Below, one piece after another: positions 1 to 8,417 of a DNA stretch of 21,851 nt. The translations under genes were made by a program, and so were the position numbers. The notes below the pieces were generated by a model. That model was not told the origin of the DNA. It saw only the letters and a program-made list of their open reading frames with translations, and did no database searches. Source of the stretch: an uncultured Lachnospiraceae bacterium. Its GTDB lineage: Bacteria > Bacillota > Clostridia > Lachnospirales > Lachnospiraceae. Each line of letters begins with the position of its first letter. Position 1 is the stretch's first letter. The stretch lies in the NCBI GenBank assembly GCA_910586555.1, contig CAJUJY010000056.1, positions 1 through 21,851 of the forward strand. The letters are read 5' to 3'.

Positions 1-61
1 CTTCCATAACAGCTACACATGAATTTGTTGTACCTAAGTCAATACCAATAATTTTACTCAT
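1..61 (-). CDS. dnaK: DnaK chaperone, N-terminal fragment (window edge)
   Basis: Only the first 20 codons are inside the window. They read MSKIIGIDLGTTNSCVAVME, which is the first phosphate-binding loop of the Hsp70 ATPase domain. DnaK is the cytoplasmic ATP-dependent folding chaperone that works with DnaJ and with GrpE, which is encoded just upstream. The ATG at 61 is preceded by AGAGG. It lies 81 nt downstream of grpE in the same direction, so it is the third gene of the hrcA-grpE-dnaK operon. The grpE-dnaK gap holds a possible weak stem (GCGCTG pairing with CAGCGC, at about 78-122). The rest of the gene is outside the window. Confidence 0.97.
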   Translation of the reverse strand, partial: MSKIIGIDLGTTNSCVAVME

Positions 62-142
62 AATTAACCTCTTTTCTGCGCTGCCTTCTTTATTATAACA
101 GGTCTGCTGCCAGCCAGCGCAAAGACACAAACCCGTTTAAAA

Positions 143-844
143 CTAATTAACTACTTTTACCATGCTATGCCTTACTACACTATCATTATACATATAGCCC
201 TTCTGCATCTCTTCTGCAACTGTGCCGCTTTCAAGTGTATCATCATCCACCGCCATAACCGCATTATGGAGATTTGGGTCAAATTCCTTTCCAACTGCTT
301 CTATAGGTTTTACACCAAGTTCACCAAGCGCAGTAACAAGCTGCTTATAAACAAGTTCCACACCCTGTACAAAAGGGGCATCTTTTTCTTCTTCAGGAAC
401 TCCTGCAAGGCCTCTTTCAAAATTATCTATAACTGGAAGGATTTTTTCCACAACCGTTTTAGCACCCGTTTCAAACATCTGTGCTTTTTCTTTTCCAGAA
501 CGTTTCCTGAAATTTTCAAATTCTGCAAGCTGCCTTACCCTTTTATCTTCAAGATCTGCAAGCTTTTCTTCAAGTTTTTCTATTTTTTCTGCATTTTTAT
601 CTTTTTTACGTCCAAAACGTTTTTCTTTCTTATCTGGTGTCCCGGATTTTAAACTTCCCTTTTCCAGCTCTTTATTGCCATCTTCTAAAGATTCACCCTC
701 TTCTGTGGAAATTTTTTCCTCTTCCTTTAATATATCTTCCTCATTATCTGCATCTTTTATACTTTTGTCTTCATTATCCGGGCTTTCTTTAACAGCACTG
801 CCACCTTCTTCTTTAACTTCATTATCTAAATTTTCTGCTGCCAC
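143..844 (-). CDS. grpE: GrpE, nucleotide exchange factor for DnaK
   Basis: This 233-residue protein releases ADP from DnaK and so resets the Hsp70 cycle. Residues 1-75 are a very acidic, low-complexity tail rich in Glu, Asp and Lys. Residues of about 80-130 form the long dimerising coiled coil (EKIEKLEEKLADLEDK, then AEFENFRKR, the family signature). The C-terminal beta domain carries GKEFDPNLHNAVM and the ending VRHSMVKVVN. The length is at the upper end for the family because of the acidic tail. The start is GTG, chosen because AGAGGTGG lies 8 nt upstream. It sits between hrcA and dnaK and should be controlled by the CIRCE/HrcA system ahead of hrcA. Confidence 0.97.
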   Translation of the reverse strand: MAAENLDNEVKEEGGSAVKESPDNEDKSIKDADNEEDILKEEEKISTEEGESLEDGNKELEKGSLKSGTPDKKEKRFGRKKDKNAEKIEKLEEKLADLEDKRVRQLAEFENFRKRSGKEKAQMFETGAKTVVEKILPVIDNFERGLAGVPEEEKDAPFVQGVELVYKQLVTALGELGVKPIEAVGKEFDPNLHNAVMAVDDDTLESGTVAEEMQKGYMYNDSVVRHSMVKVVN

Positions 845-924
845 TTAATTTACCACCTCTCTTATTTATACAAATATTATATTATTTGTATATAACACTG
901 CCAGTTACAGGGATTTTTATATGC

Positions 925-1956
925 TTACCCATCTTTAAATATATCATCAAGCTGCACCATTAACGATTGCAGGGTGCTTACTACTTTATCATAGTCCATG
1001 CGCTTTGGCCCTACAATCCCGATTTTGCCATATACACCTTCGTGTATCCTGTATGTGGCAGTTACCATAGAGCAGTCTTTCATGCTTTCTACCTTTGTTT
1101 CATTGCCAATATAGACCTGTATATCATGTGTTTCATTTCCAGCCCCTGTAGTTTCAAGCCAGTTATTTATAATCTTTTTTTCTTCAAAGGCATTAAGAAG
1201 CTCTGTCGTTTCCGATTTGCTGGAAAGTTCGGGATACTTTAAAAAGTTTGTAGCCCCGCTTGTATAAATCTCTAAGTCATCATCTTCTGTAAGGGCATTG
1301 CCAATAAGTTCTAAAACTGCATCAATAATACCTGCATGGCTTCCTGCCTGTTCCTTTATCTGCCTGATAACAGCAAGGTTCATTTCTGTAACATCAAGGC
1401 CGTTTAATGTTGTATTAAGTATAAAATTAAGTTTAACAACCAGTTCCTGTTCTACAGGTTCACTTGTTTTAAACATCTGGTTCTTAACAACATTATTGTC
1501 AAGTACAATTACTGTAAGAAGGCTTTCTGCATCAACAGGTGTAATCTGTATAAATTTAACCTTCTTTGACTTATATCTTGGGCCGGATACCATAGTTGCA
1601 TAATTTGTATTATTTGCCAGGTATTTTGCAACCTGCTTAAGCAGTACATCAATTTTGCCTGCTTTTTCCTCAAGCTGCTCTTTAAGGCTCTGGACTTCAC
1701 TTGTTTTATCATCAAGCATGGTATCAACATAAAGCCGGTATGCCAGGTCTGTAGGTATGCGCCCTGCGGAAGTATGTGGCTGCACAATATAGCCCATCTC
1801 TTCCAAATCTGACATTTCGTTACGTATAGTTGCTGAACTTAAGTTTAAATCAGTGTCCTTTGAAATAGTTCTGGAACCGACAGGCTCTCCAGTTTCAAGA
1901 TATGTGCGGATTACTGTCTGGAGAATTTTTATCTTCCTTTCACTTAACTCCAACAA
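925..1956 (-). CDS. hrcA: HrcA, heat-inducible repressor of class I heat-shock genes
   Basis: HrcA binds CIRCE operators and represses the groE and dnaK operons; GroEL keeps it active. This 343-residue protein starts LSERKIKILQTVIRTYLETGEPVGSRTI, the winged-helix DNA-binding domain of the family. It continues with SSATIRNEMSDLEEMGYIVQPHTSAGRIPT, the recognition region, then the GAF-like dimerisation domain, and ends GPKRMDYDKVVSTLQSLM. Length is normal (about 340). The start is unusual: two adjacent TTG codons (1956 and 1953) follow GGGAG at spacings of 4 and 7 nt, so either may be used. No ATG is available near the conserved start. The gene is first in its operon, directly behind a perfect CIRCE, so it is autoregulated. 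Confidence 0.96.
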   Translation of the reverse strand: MLELSERKIKILQTVIRTYLETGEPVGSRTISKDTDLNLSSATIRNEMSDLEEMGYIVQPHTSAGRIPTDLAYRLYVDTMLDDKTSEVQSLKEQLEEKAGKIDVLLKQVAKYLANNTNYATMVSGPRYKSKKVKFIQITPVDAESLLTVIVLDNNVVKNQMFKTSEPVEQELVVKLNFILNTTLNGLDVTEMNLAVIRQIKEQAGSHAGIIDAVLELIGNALTEDDDLEIYTSGATNFLKYPELSSKSETTELLNAFEEKKIINNWLETTGAGNETHDIQVYIGNETKVESMKDCSMVTATYRIHEGVYGKIGIVGPKRMDYDKVVSTLQSLMVQLDDIFKDG

Positions 1957-1977
1957 ACCACTCCCTTCTCTATCTTG

Positions 1978-2004
1978 TTAGCACTCTTTAAAATGGAGTG
2001 CTAA
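1978..2004 (-). promoter_or_regulatory. CIRCE operator (HrcA binding site)
   Basis: The sequence is a perfect consensus inverted repeat, TTAGCACTC-N9-GAGTGCTAA. It lies 22 nt upstream of the hrcA start and just downstream of the predicted transcription start. Bound HrcA would therefore block the operon, and the transcript would begin with this hairpin. Confidence 0.98.
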
Positions 2005-2016
2005 CATCTATTTAGT

Positions 2017-2045
2017 AAGATATCACTCTTAATATTTCTTGTCAA
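2017..2045 (-). promoter_or_regulatory. Sigma-A promoter of hrcA-grpE-dnaK
   Basis: On the minus strand there is a perfect -35 box TTGACA (2045-2040), a 17-nt spacer and a -10 box TATCTT (2022-2017, 4 of 6 consensus). Transcription would start near 2010, immediately before the CIRCE element. The AT-rich inverted repeat upstream (2050-2072) could act as an UP-like element. Confidence 0.85.
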
Positions 2046-2049
2046 GACA

Positions 2050-2072
2050 TTTTTTCAAATATTTTGAAAAAA
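2050..2072. repeat. AT-rich perfect inverted repeat upstream of hrcA promoter
   Basis: TTTTTTCAAA and TTTGAAAAAA form a perfect 10-bp inverted repeat around a TAT spacer, only 4 bp from the hrcA -35 box. It may be an A/T-tract UP element or a regulator site. It could also be chance in AT-rich DNA. Confidence 0.4.
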
Positions 2073-2392
2073 ATATTATTATGCAAATATTAAAAATGTT
2101 CCTGCATATAAGCAGAATAAAAGCTGGCAGCTTAAGCTGCTGGTTTATACCCATCAAAAACTATCCGTTTGTTTCTGGCTTTATATTACTATATTATAAA
2201 CATATAACTAATAAAAATTATAATACACTGCCACAAATTGCAATAACATATAGCCTTTGTATTTTTTATTCCGGGACTTATAAATTTTATTATGTTTATT
2301 CTGTATGAAAATATAAGGAATATGACGATAAATATATAAGATTATAAAATAAGACCAGTTTAAAAATAAACCAGTGAAAGGCAGTGAGTATT
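2073..2392. other. AT-rich divergent intergenic region
   Basis: About 320 bp between the hrcA promoter and the FliK-like gene, with no convincing gene. It contains a perfect 14-bp palindrome GCAGCTTAAGCTGC at 2127-2140 that could be an operator. A weak promoter-like pair for the rightward gene is TTGCAA at about 2236, 16 nt, then TATTTT. Nothing else could be assigned. Confidence 0.5.
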
Positions 2393-4597
2393 ATGGACAA
2401 TCCAAAAATAAACCCTTTAAACCCAAGGGCAGCAGGTGCAGGCACACCACAGGCAAGGCAGCAGGCAGCAGGAAGGCAAAGTGCTTCTTCTGTACAGGCT
2501 AACACCAGTGCAAGGGCAGCTAAAGATTTTGGTGTAGTAAGAAGCCCTGAAAGGCTTTATGAAGGGGATATTATAAGAGGTGAGGTTTCTGATTTAAGTA
2601 ATAATGATATAACCATAACCCTTGAAGACAATACTATTTTAAGGGCTAAAATCACAGGAAACCCTGTAATTTCCATTGGCCAGACTGCTGCTTTTAAGCT
2701 GGGTGGTGTTTCAGGAGGAAATATACTGCTTGAAGCCATTAAAAACAGTTTTACTGAAACAGAACTTACCATTATTAATAAAGCACTTGATGAGGCAGGG
2801 CTCCCTTCAACAAAGCATAACCAGAGTGCAGTAAAAGCACTTATGGACAATATGCTGCCAATTAATAAAGAATCCATACAGCACCTTATGCAGCAGTCAT
2901 ATGATTATAAGACTAATGACATGGATACCCTTGCAATAATGAACCGCCTTATGATGGATATTACACCTGATACGGTTAAACAGTTTAGCAGCTATATGAA
3001 CGGCACACACCAGCTTTTAGGCATGATACAGGACTTTGCAAAAGATATACCTGCCCTTCTTAATACACTTGCAGAAGGCGGTGCTTCAAGTACATTATCT
3101 GCATTTGGTGAAAGAATGCTTTCAATAGCACTTTATGGCAGTACAGGGGCACAAGACAGCCAGGCAGATATTTCACAGCTTTCCACAGGACAGATGCAGG
3201 AACTTATGGAAATGCTTTCTAAAACCCCGCTTACGGAAGATACCATTGCACAGCTTAAAAATGGTACACTTACAGTCCATGATGCCCTTTCTTTAATACG
3301 TGATGCCATTACCCAGGGAACTGTTAAAATGCCTGAAGGCATAACACAGGAAGATATTAAAGGCCAGCTTTTCATTATAAATATGGCACTTGGACAAGGG
3401 GATGGTGAAGAAGCCGTAATTAAGCAGACACAGGATATTATTGATAATATGCAGGAGGCTGTAAGTGTTACAGAAAATACAGAAGAAACTATAGATGGCA
3501 GTGGCAAAGAAACTGTACCTGGAAAACTTCCTGGCCAGGAAGAAATAACTGAAGAACAAACTGCCCAGGATAATAATGGCAAAACAGGAATCCGGTTTAA
3601 TTTTGCTGGAAAACTTTTACAGACTATTACAGAAACAGCCAGAAATTCCATTAATAATACACTTAATTTTTTACAGCAGGCACCAGGCAGGCCAGACAGG
3701 CTGGCACAGGAAGGCACTGGTACAATTATTAATACCCTTGCAGATTTATACAGTAAAGAAAGCAGGGAAAGTGACAGCCTTGGTTCGTTCCTTACAGCAG
3801 AAGAACGTAACGGGCTTCTTTCAAAAGCTTCATCACTGCCTTTAAGCAAATCTTTTATAAACAGGGTTATTTCTGGTGAAGCAACTGCTAAGGAAACAAT
3901 TACTGTTATTAAAAATATAATCCCGCTTGCAGAACCTTCTACAGTGCAGGAAATTTTCAGTTCACATGTTTTTGGCAATATATTAAACAGGTTCTTACAG
4001 TCTTCATGGACACTTACCCCTGACAAACTTAAAAAAGACGGGGAAATCAGTTCTTTTTATGACAAAATGAAGACACAGCTTAAACAGTTTGAAGGCCTTA
4101 TACAGACTGCACTTTCAGGTGAAGATTCTGACAATATGGGACGTTCGGCACGTGATATGGAGAATAATATTGAATTTATGAAGACATTAAATGAAACTTT
4201 TTCATATTTACAGATGCCATTAAAGCTTCAGAACCAGGACGCACATGCCGATTTATATGTATATACACAGAAAGAGAAACTTAAACGCAACCCAGACAAA
4301 GTACATGTACTTCTCCATCTTACCCTTGGACACCTGGGTGATATTGATATCTACCTGGATAAAGATAAAAATGATATAAATGCAAAGTTTTCGCTTGAAG
4401 ATACACATGCCATTGATTTAATAAAAACTAATTCCGGCATGTTAAAAGATGCACTTGCAGGGCAAGGGTATTCATGCCAGGTAAGTGTTACACAGGCTGG
4501 TGCAGTAAAGAATACAGTAAATGAATTTATTGATGCCAGAATCAATACATCTGCAACGGCTGATATGAAGCGCTTCTCATTTGATATTAGAGCATAG
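2393..4597 (+). CDS. FliK-like protein with C-terminal hook-length-control domain
   Basis: A 734-residue protein. The C-terminal 100 residues (from about 636) resemble the Flg_hook domain of FliK: a hydrophobic strand pattern VLLHLTLGHLGDIDIYL, then strands and a helix with LIKTNSGMLKDALAGQGYSCQVSV. In FliK this domain switches flagellar export from hook to filament subunits. The first 50 residues are Ala/Gln/Pro-rich and probably disordered. Residues of about 55-115 (RLYEGDIIRGEVSDLSNNDITITLEDN...) look like a small beta-barrel module, and a long helical, Glu/Thr-rich middle follows, as in FliK proteins that act as rulers. No signal peptide is seen. ATG at 2393 is preferred over an upstream GTG at 2384, which would have too little space after AAAGG. 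No other flagellar gene is nearby, so the exact role is inferred. The gene is convergent with a PilZ gene. Confidence 0.65.
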   Translation: MDNPKINPLNPRAAGAGTPQARQQAAGRQSASSVQANTSARAAKDFGVVRSPERLYEGDIIRGEVSDLSNNDITITLEDNTILRAKITGNPVISIGQTAAFKLGGVSGGNILLEAIKNSFTETELTIINKALDEAGLPSTKHNQSAVKALMDNMLPINKESIQHLMQQSYDYKTNDMDTLAIMNRLMMDITPDTVKQFSSYMNGTHQLLGMIQDFAKDIPALLNTLAEGGASSTLSAFGERMLSIALYGSTGAQDSQADISQLSTGQMQELMEMLSKTPLTEDTIAQLKNGTLTVHDALSLIRDAITQGTVKMPEGITQEDIKGQLFIINMALGQGDGEEAVIKQTQDIIDNMQEAVSVTENTEETIDGSGKETVPGKLPGQEEITEEQTAQDNNGKTGIRFNFAGKLLQTITETARNSINNTLNFLQQAPGRPDRLAQEGTGTIINTLADLYSKESRESDSLGSFLTAEERNGLLSKASSLPLSKSFINRVISGEATAKETITVIKNIIPLAEPSTVQEIFSSHVFGNILNRFLQSSWTLTPDKLKKDGEISSFYDKMKTQLKQFEGLIQTALSGEDSDNMGRSARDMENNIEFMKTLNETFSYLQMPLKLQNQDAHADLYVYTQKEKLKRNPDKVHVLLHLTLGHLGDIDIYLDKDKNDINAKFSLEDTHAIDLIKTNSGMLKDALAGQGYSCQVSVTQAGAVKNTVNEFIDARINTSATADMKRFSFDIRA

Positions 4598-4603
4598 AAA
4601 CAG

Positions 4604-4636
4604 AAGGGGCTGCCGCATAAAAAACGGCAGCCCCTT
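4604..4636. terminator. Strong terminator hairpin between FliK-like and PilZ genes
   Basis: A perfect 12-bp GC-rich stem (AAGGGGCTGCCG at 4604-4615 with CGGCAGCCCCTT at 4625-4636) encloses a 9-nt A-rich loop and is followed by a short T run on the plus strand. It lies 6 bp after the FliK-like stop and 8 bp from the PilZ stop. It is best suited to ending rightward transcription and may also serve the leftward operon. Confidence 0.88.
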
Positions 4637-4644
4637 TTGTAGCC

Positions 4645-5043
4645 TTAATGTTCTAAATCCCTGTAATCAATCTCACTTATATAGTTTCTCTCTGTACCAT
4701 CAAATATATAATCAAATACAGGTGACATGCCTACAAATTCACAGCCATATACTGTAAGCCCGTCTTCACGCTGTTTCCTGCGTACAATTCTTACAACACA
4801 GTTAATGCTGTCCCTTCCATCTTCAAAATTAAGCCTTGAATCAAAATAAAAACCTATTGGCAGAATATTCTTTGTTACAAAACCTATTCCATATTTCGAT
4901 ATATCTGTAACTTCTATAGGTGCATTAATATTGCTTACATGCACATTATTCTGCTTAAATACAGAAGAAACCTCAAGATGCATGGCAACTGGTATTCTCC
5001 TGCCTCTTCTGTTTTCAACTTCAGCAGCCTCCATATCCTCCAT
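4645..5043 (-). CDS. PilZ-domain protein, probable cyclic-di-GMP sensor
   Basis: A 132-residue soluble protein with both PilZ signature parts: an RxxxR motif in NRRGRRIPV (R12 and R16) and a D-x-S-x-x-G motif in DISKYGIGF. Beta strands typical of the barrel follow. These residues bind cyclic-di-GMP in the family. There is no output domain, so it probably acts by protein contact. The reading frame is open to an earlier codon at 5070, but GGAGGAG lies at the right distance only from ATG 5043, so this start is preferred. It lies 47 nt after gatB in the same direction and is the last gene before the 4604-4636 hairpin. The convergent FliK-like gene hints at a motility link, which is inference. Confidence 0.82.
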   Translation of the reverse strand: MEDMEAAEVENRRGRRIPVAMHLEVSSVFKQNNVHVSNINAPIEVTDISKYGIGFVTKNILPIGFYFDSRLNFEDGRDSINCVVRIVRRKQREDGLTVYGCEFVGMSPVFDYIFDGTERNYISEIDYRDLEH

Positions 5044-5090
5044 AATCTCCTCCAATATTACAAAAACCATATAACGGTTTAAAGAACTTA

Positions 5091-6521
5091 TTACAAAAGT
5101 TCCTTAAGAATTTCATTTGCCATTGCAGGGTCAGCCTTTCCCTTCATTTCCTTCATTATCTGCCCAGTAAGGAATCCAAGCGCCTTTTTCTTGCCATTAT
5201 GGTAATCCTCTACAGGCTGTGGGTTTGCTTCAATAACCTTTTTTATTGTTTCCCTTAAAGCTCCATTATCTGATACTGTTTCCAGTCCGTTTTCTTTAAC
5301 ATATTTTACGGGGTCAATATTATCATAAAATACCTTTTCAAATACCTCTTTAGCAGTCTGGCTGTTTATCTTCCTGGTTTCTGCAAGGTCTATTAATTTT
5401 GCAAGGTTTTCTGGTGAAAATTTAAGACCGCCTGGTTCTATCCCGCTTTCTTTCATAAGACGCATTGTTTCAACCATAAGCCAGTTTGAAACTTTTTTAG
5501 GGTTATTGCAGATAGCTGTTGTTTCTTCAAAAATATCTGCAAGATGCTTGTCTTCTGTAATAATCTGTGCATCGTATTCTGGTATTTTATATTCTTCTTT
5601 ATAACGTTTAAGCTTTTCATCACGGAATTCTGGCTGTGCTGCCTTTATTTTGGCAAGCCATTCATCACTTATAACTACCGGGGCAAGGTCAGGTTCTGGA
5701 AAATAACGGTAATCCTGTGCGTCCTCTTTTGAACGCATTGCATATGAATACTCTTTATTATCGTCCCACCGCCTTGTTTCCTGTACTACTTTGCCGCCTG
5801 ATTCAATTATATCAATCTGGCGTTCCCTCTCTGCCTCAACCGCCCTTGTAATAGCTTTAAAAGAATTAAGGTTCTTCATTTCTGTACGTGTGCCAAACTC
5901 CTCTGTGCCTGCCTCCCTTACAGAAAGGTTTACATCTGCACGCATTGATCCCTCCTGTAATTTGCAGTCAGACGCACCAAGATATTGTATAATAAGGCGG
6001 AGTTTGTCAAGGTATGCTATTACTTCATCTGCTGAACGCATATCAGGTTCTGAAACAATTTCAATAAGCGGTACGCCTGAACGGTTAAAATCTATAAGTG
6101 AATTTTCACCCCATTCATCATGTACCAGTTTGCCAGCATCTTCTTCCATATGGATTTCGTGTATCCTTATAGTCTTTGTGCCGCCATCTTCTGTACTAAT
6201 CCCGATGCCTCCATCCCTGCATATAGGGTAATAAAGCTGTGATATCTGGTAATTCTGTGGGTTGTCAGGATAGAAATAATTTTTGCGGTCAAATTTGCAG
6301 TTCCTTGTAATATGGCAGTTTGTGGCAAGTCCCACAGCTACGGCATATTCCACCACCTTTTTATTTAAAACAGGGAGCGAACCCGGCATGCCTGTACATA
6401 CAGGGCATGTGTGTGAATTTGGTGCACCTCCGAACTCCGTAGGGCATGAACAGAAAATTTTAGTTTTAGTTGCAAGCTCTACATGTACTTCAAGTCCAAT
6501 AACTGTTTCATACTGTTTCAT
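5091..6521 (-). CDS. gatB: Asp/Glu-tRNA amidotransferase subunit B
   Basis: GatB is the kinase and tRNA-binding subunit of GatCAB, which converts misacylated Glu-tRNA(Gln) and Asp-tRNA(Asn) to Gln-tRNA and Asn-tRNA. The 476-residue protein begins MKQYETVIGLEVHVEL, the family start. Zinc ligands C24, C26, C39 and C42 are present in IFCSCPTEFGGAPNSHTCPVC. GSMRADVNLSVR and RYFPEPDLAP are conserved core motifs. The last 150 residues form the helical and YqeY-like tail (GFLTGQIMKEMKGKADPAMANEILKELL). The frame stays open upstream to 6605, but ATG 6521 has GGAGG just upstream and matches family length. It starts 28 nt after gatA. Confidence 0.97.
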   Translation of the reverse strand: MKQYETVIGLEVHVELATKTKIFCSCPTEFGGAPNSHTCPVCTGMPGSLPVLNKKVVEYAVAVGLATNCHITRNCKFDRKNYFYPDNPQNYQISQLYYPICRDGGIGISTEDGGTKTIRIHEIHMEEDAGKLVHDEWGENSLIDFNRSGVPLIEIVSEPDMRSADEVIAYLDKLRLIIQYLGASDCKLQEGSMRADVNLSVREAGTEEFGTRTEMKNLNSFKAITRAVEAERERQIDIIESGGKVVQETRRWDDNKEYSYAMRSKEDAQDYRYFPEPDLAPVVISDEWLAKIKAAQPEFRDEKLKRYKEEYKIPEYDAQIITEDKHLADIFEETTAICNNPKKVSNWLMVETMRLMKESGIEPGGLKFSPENLAKLIDLAETRKINSQTAKEVFEKVFYDNIDPVKYVKENGLETVSDNGALRETIKKVIEANPQPVEDYHNGKKKALGFLTGQIMKEMKGKADPAMANEILKELL

Positions 6522-6549
6522 TGAAAAAACCTCCATTCTGGCACTGTGT

Positions 6550-8007
6550 CTATGCAAGCGGGCTGTGTACGTACTCCCTTGTCTGCTCAAATGCATATGC
6601 TGCACGTATTATATTTTTCTCTTCAAAGCAGTTTCCAAGAAGTTGTAATCCTATAGGAAGCTTCCTGCTGCTTAAACCGCAAGGCAGTGTTATTCCTGGA
6701 AGCCCTGCAAGGTTAGCAGAAATTGTATAAATATCACCAAGGTACATTTTAAGCGGGTCACTTAAACTCTGTCCAAGTTCCGGGGCTGTAGACGGTGCAG
6801 CAGGCCCAAGTATTACATCATATTTGCTAAATGCTTTATCAAATGCCTGCTTTATAAGTGCTTTTGTTTTAAGTGCTTTTATATAATATGCATCATAATA
6901 TCCCGAACTTAGCACAAATGAACCAAGCATAATCCTTCTTTTAACTTCTGCACCAAAACCTTCTGAACGTGTCTTTTTATACATATTGTGCAGCCCGTTG
7001 TAACTGTCTGTACGGTACCCGTACTTTACCCCGTCAAACCTTGCCAGGTTTGAACTTGCCTCTGCGCACGCAATTATATAATATGCAGGAATTGCATAAT
7101 CTACAAGGCTTAAGTTAAATTCCTCAATTTCTGCCCCTTTTTCTTCAAGTACTTTTGCAGCATTAAGGACTGCTTCTTTTACTTCACTGTCAAGCCCTGC
7201 GCCAAAATAGTCCGACGGAATACCTATTTTCATACCCTTTACATCATCAACAAGGGCAGATGTAAAATTATAATCCCTGCGTTTGATTGATGTAGAATCC
7301 TTATTATCATATGATGAAATTGTTTCAAGTATTGCCGCACAGTCTGTTACATCTTTTGCAACCGGCCCTATCTGGTCAAGTGAAGAGCCATATGCTATAA
7401 GGCCATAACGTGAAACTGTGCCATAAGTAGGTTTTATGCCTGTAACACCACAGAAAGAACATGGCTGCCTTATTGAACCACCTGTATCAGAACCAAGTGC
7501 ATAAAAACATTCCTCTGCTGCCACGGCTGCACATGAACCGCCTGATGAACCACCTGGCACATGGTTTGTGTCCCAAGGGTTTTTAGTTGCCCCAAAATAA
7601 GATGTTTCAGTAGTACTGCCCATTGCAAATTCGTCCATATTTGTTTTGCCAATAACTACAGCACCAGCTTTTTCAAGGTTAAGTACTGCCTCTGCTGTAT
7701 ATCCAGGTATATAACTGCCAAGTATTTTAGAACTGCATGTTGTACGCAGCCCCTTTGTGCATATATTGTCCTTTATTGCTACAGGTACACCTGCAAGCGG
7801 GCTTTTAAGCTTTCCTCCATTAATTAATTCCTGTACTTCTTCTGCACGCTTTAATGCATTATCCCCATCAACAGTAACAAAGCTGTTTAATTCTGCTTCC
7901 TTTGCTTCTATAGCACCAAGGGCAGCCTGGACAGCTTCCTGTACAGATATTTCTTTGTCCTTTATCTTTTCCCCAAGCCCTGTAGCTGTCAAATTCATTA
8001 AAGACAT
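6550..8007 (-). CDS. gatA: Asp/Glu-tRNA amidotransferase subunit A (glutaminase)
   Basis: GatA hydrolyses glutamine and passes ammonia to GatB. The 485-residue protein has the full amidase-signature catalytic triad: K79 in VPVAIKDN, cis-Ser S154 in PGGSSGGS, and the nucleophile S178 in GSDTGGSIRQP. These are the standard positions of the family. The end, GLQLLGNCFEEKNIIRAAYAFE, is also typical. AAGGAAGG precedes ATG 8007; an in-frame ATG three codons later is a weaker alternative. It lies 89 nt after gatC. That AT-rich gap contains a 9-bp inverted repeat (8035-8043 with 8065-8073) that could form an intercistronic hairpin. Confidence 0.98.
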   Translation of the reverse strand: MSLMNLTATGLGEKIKDKEISVQEAVQAALGAIEAKEAELNSFVTVDGDNALKRAEEVQELINGGKLKSPLAGVPVAIKDNICTKGLRTTCSSKILGSYIPGYTAEAVLNLEKAGAVVIGKTNMDEFAMGSTTETSYFGATKNPWDTNHVPGGSSGGSCAAVAAEECFYALGSDTGGSIRQPCSFCGVTGIKPTYGTVSRYGLIAYGSSLDQIGPVAKDVTDCAAILETISSYDNKDSTSIKRRDYNFTSALVDDVKGMKIGIPSDYFGAGLDSEVKEAVLNAAKVLEEKGAEIEEFNLSLVDYAIPAYYIIACAEASSNLARFDGVKYGYRTDSYNGLHNMYKKTRSEGFGAEVKRRIMLGSFVLSSGYYDAYYIKALKTKALIKQAFDKAFSKYDVILGPAAPSTAPELGQSLSDPLKMYLGDIYTISANLAGLPGITLPCGLSSRKLPIGLQLLGNCFEEKNIIRAAYAFEQTREYVHSPLA

Positions 8008-8096
8008 TTTTATACCCCGCCTTCCTTTATTTTAAATGTTTTCTTTTATCTGGTTAAAAATATAGAAAACATTAACTGCATATAAATTGTATAAAA

Positions 8097-8390
8097 CTAT
8101 ACTATTGTTTTAGGAACTACAAAACCGTCCTCTTTTCTTTCAGGCGCATTAGCAAGTGTAATTTCCCTGCCGTCACCATTTTGCACTTCATCTTCCCTGA
8201 ATACATTATTAACCGGGAAAATATGTGACATAGGTTCTACACCATCTGTATCCAGCTCATTAAGCTTGTCTATATAATCTAACATTCTTCCCATATCTTT
8301 CTTAGCCTGCTCTTTTTCATCACTACTAAGTTCAAGCTTTGCAAGAATCCCTACATACTCTATAGTTTCATCTGAAATAATATTTGCCAT
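8097..8390 (-). CDS. gatC: Asp/Glu-tRNA amidotransferase subunit C
   Basis: GatC is the small chaperone-like subunit that wraps the GatA-GatB interface. The 97-residue product has the family pattern: a short helix (ISDETIEYVGILAKLELSSDE), a second helix (MGRMLDYIDKLNELDTDGVEPMSHI), then an extended tail with NVFREDEV and NAPERKEDGFVVPKTI. The frame is open 44 codons further upstream, but ATG 8390 has AAAGGTGG before it and gives the normal length, so the longer form is rejected. It is first in gatCAB and follows the DUF1002 gene in the same direction after a 124-nt structured gap. Confidence 0.96.
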   Translation of the reverse strand: MANIISDETIEYVGILAKLELSSDEKEQAKKDMGRMLDYIDKLNELDTDGVEPMSHIFPVNNVFREDEVQNGDGREITLANAPERKEDGFVVPKTIV

Positions 8391-8417
8391 ATATGCCACC
8401 ACCTTTCTGTAAAGCCA

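Noticed and set aside
2305..2331. Flagellar sigma-D promoter ahead of the FliK-like gene
   Set aside because: GACGATAA at 2324-2331 resembles the -10 element, but there is no TAAA-type -35 box at the required distance.
3133..4026. 297-codon frame antisense to the FliK-like gene
   Set aside because: Ser/Val/Leu-rich low-complexity translation, the mirror of the real gene's codon use; no start signal and no recognisable domain.
6522..6605. Longer N-terminus of GatB overlapping gatA
   Set aside because: The family start MKQYETVIGLEVHVEL has a GGAGG site directly upstream; the extra 28 residues are out-of-frame gatA sequence.
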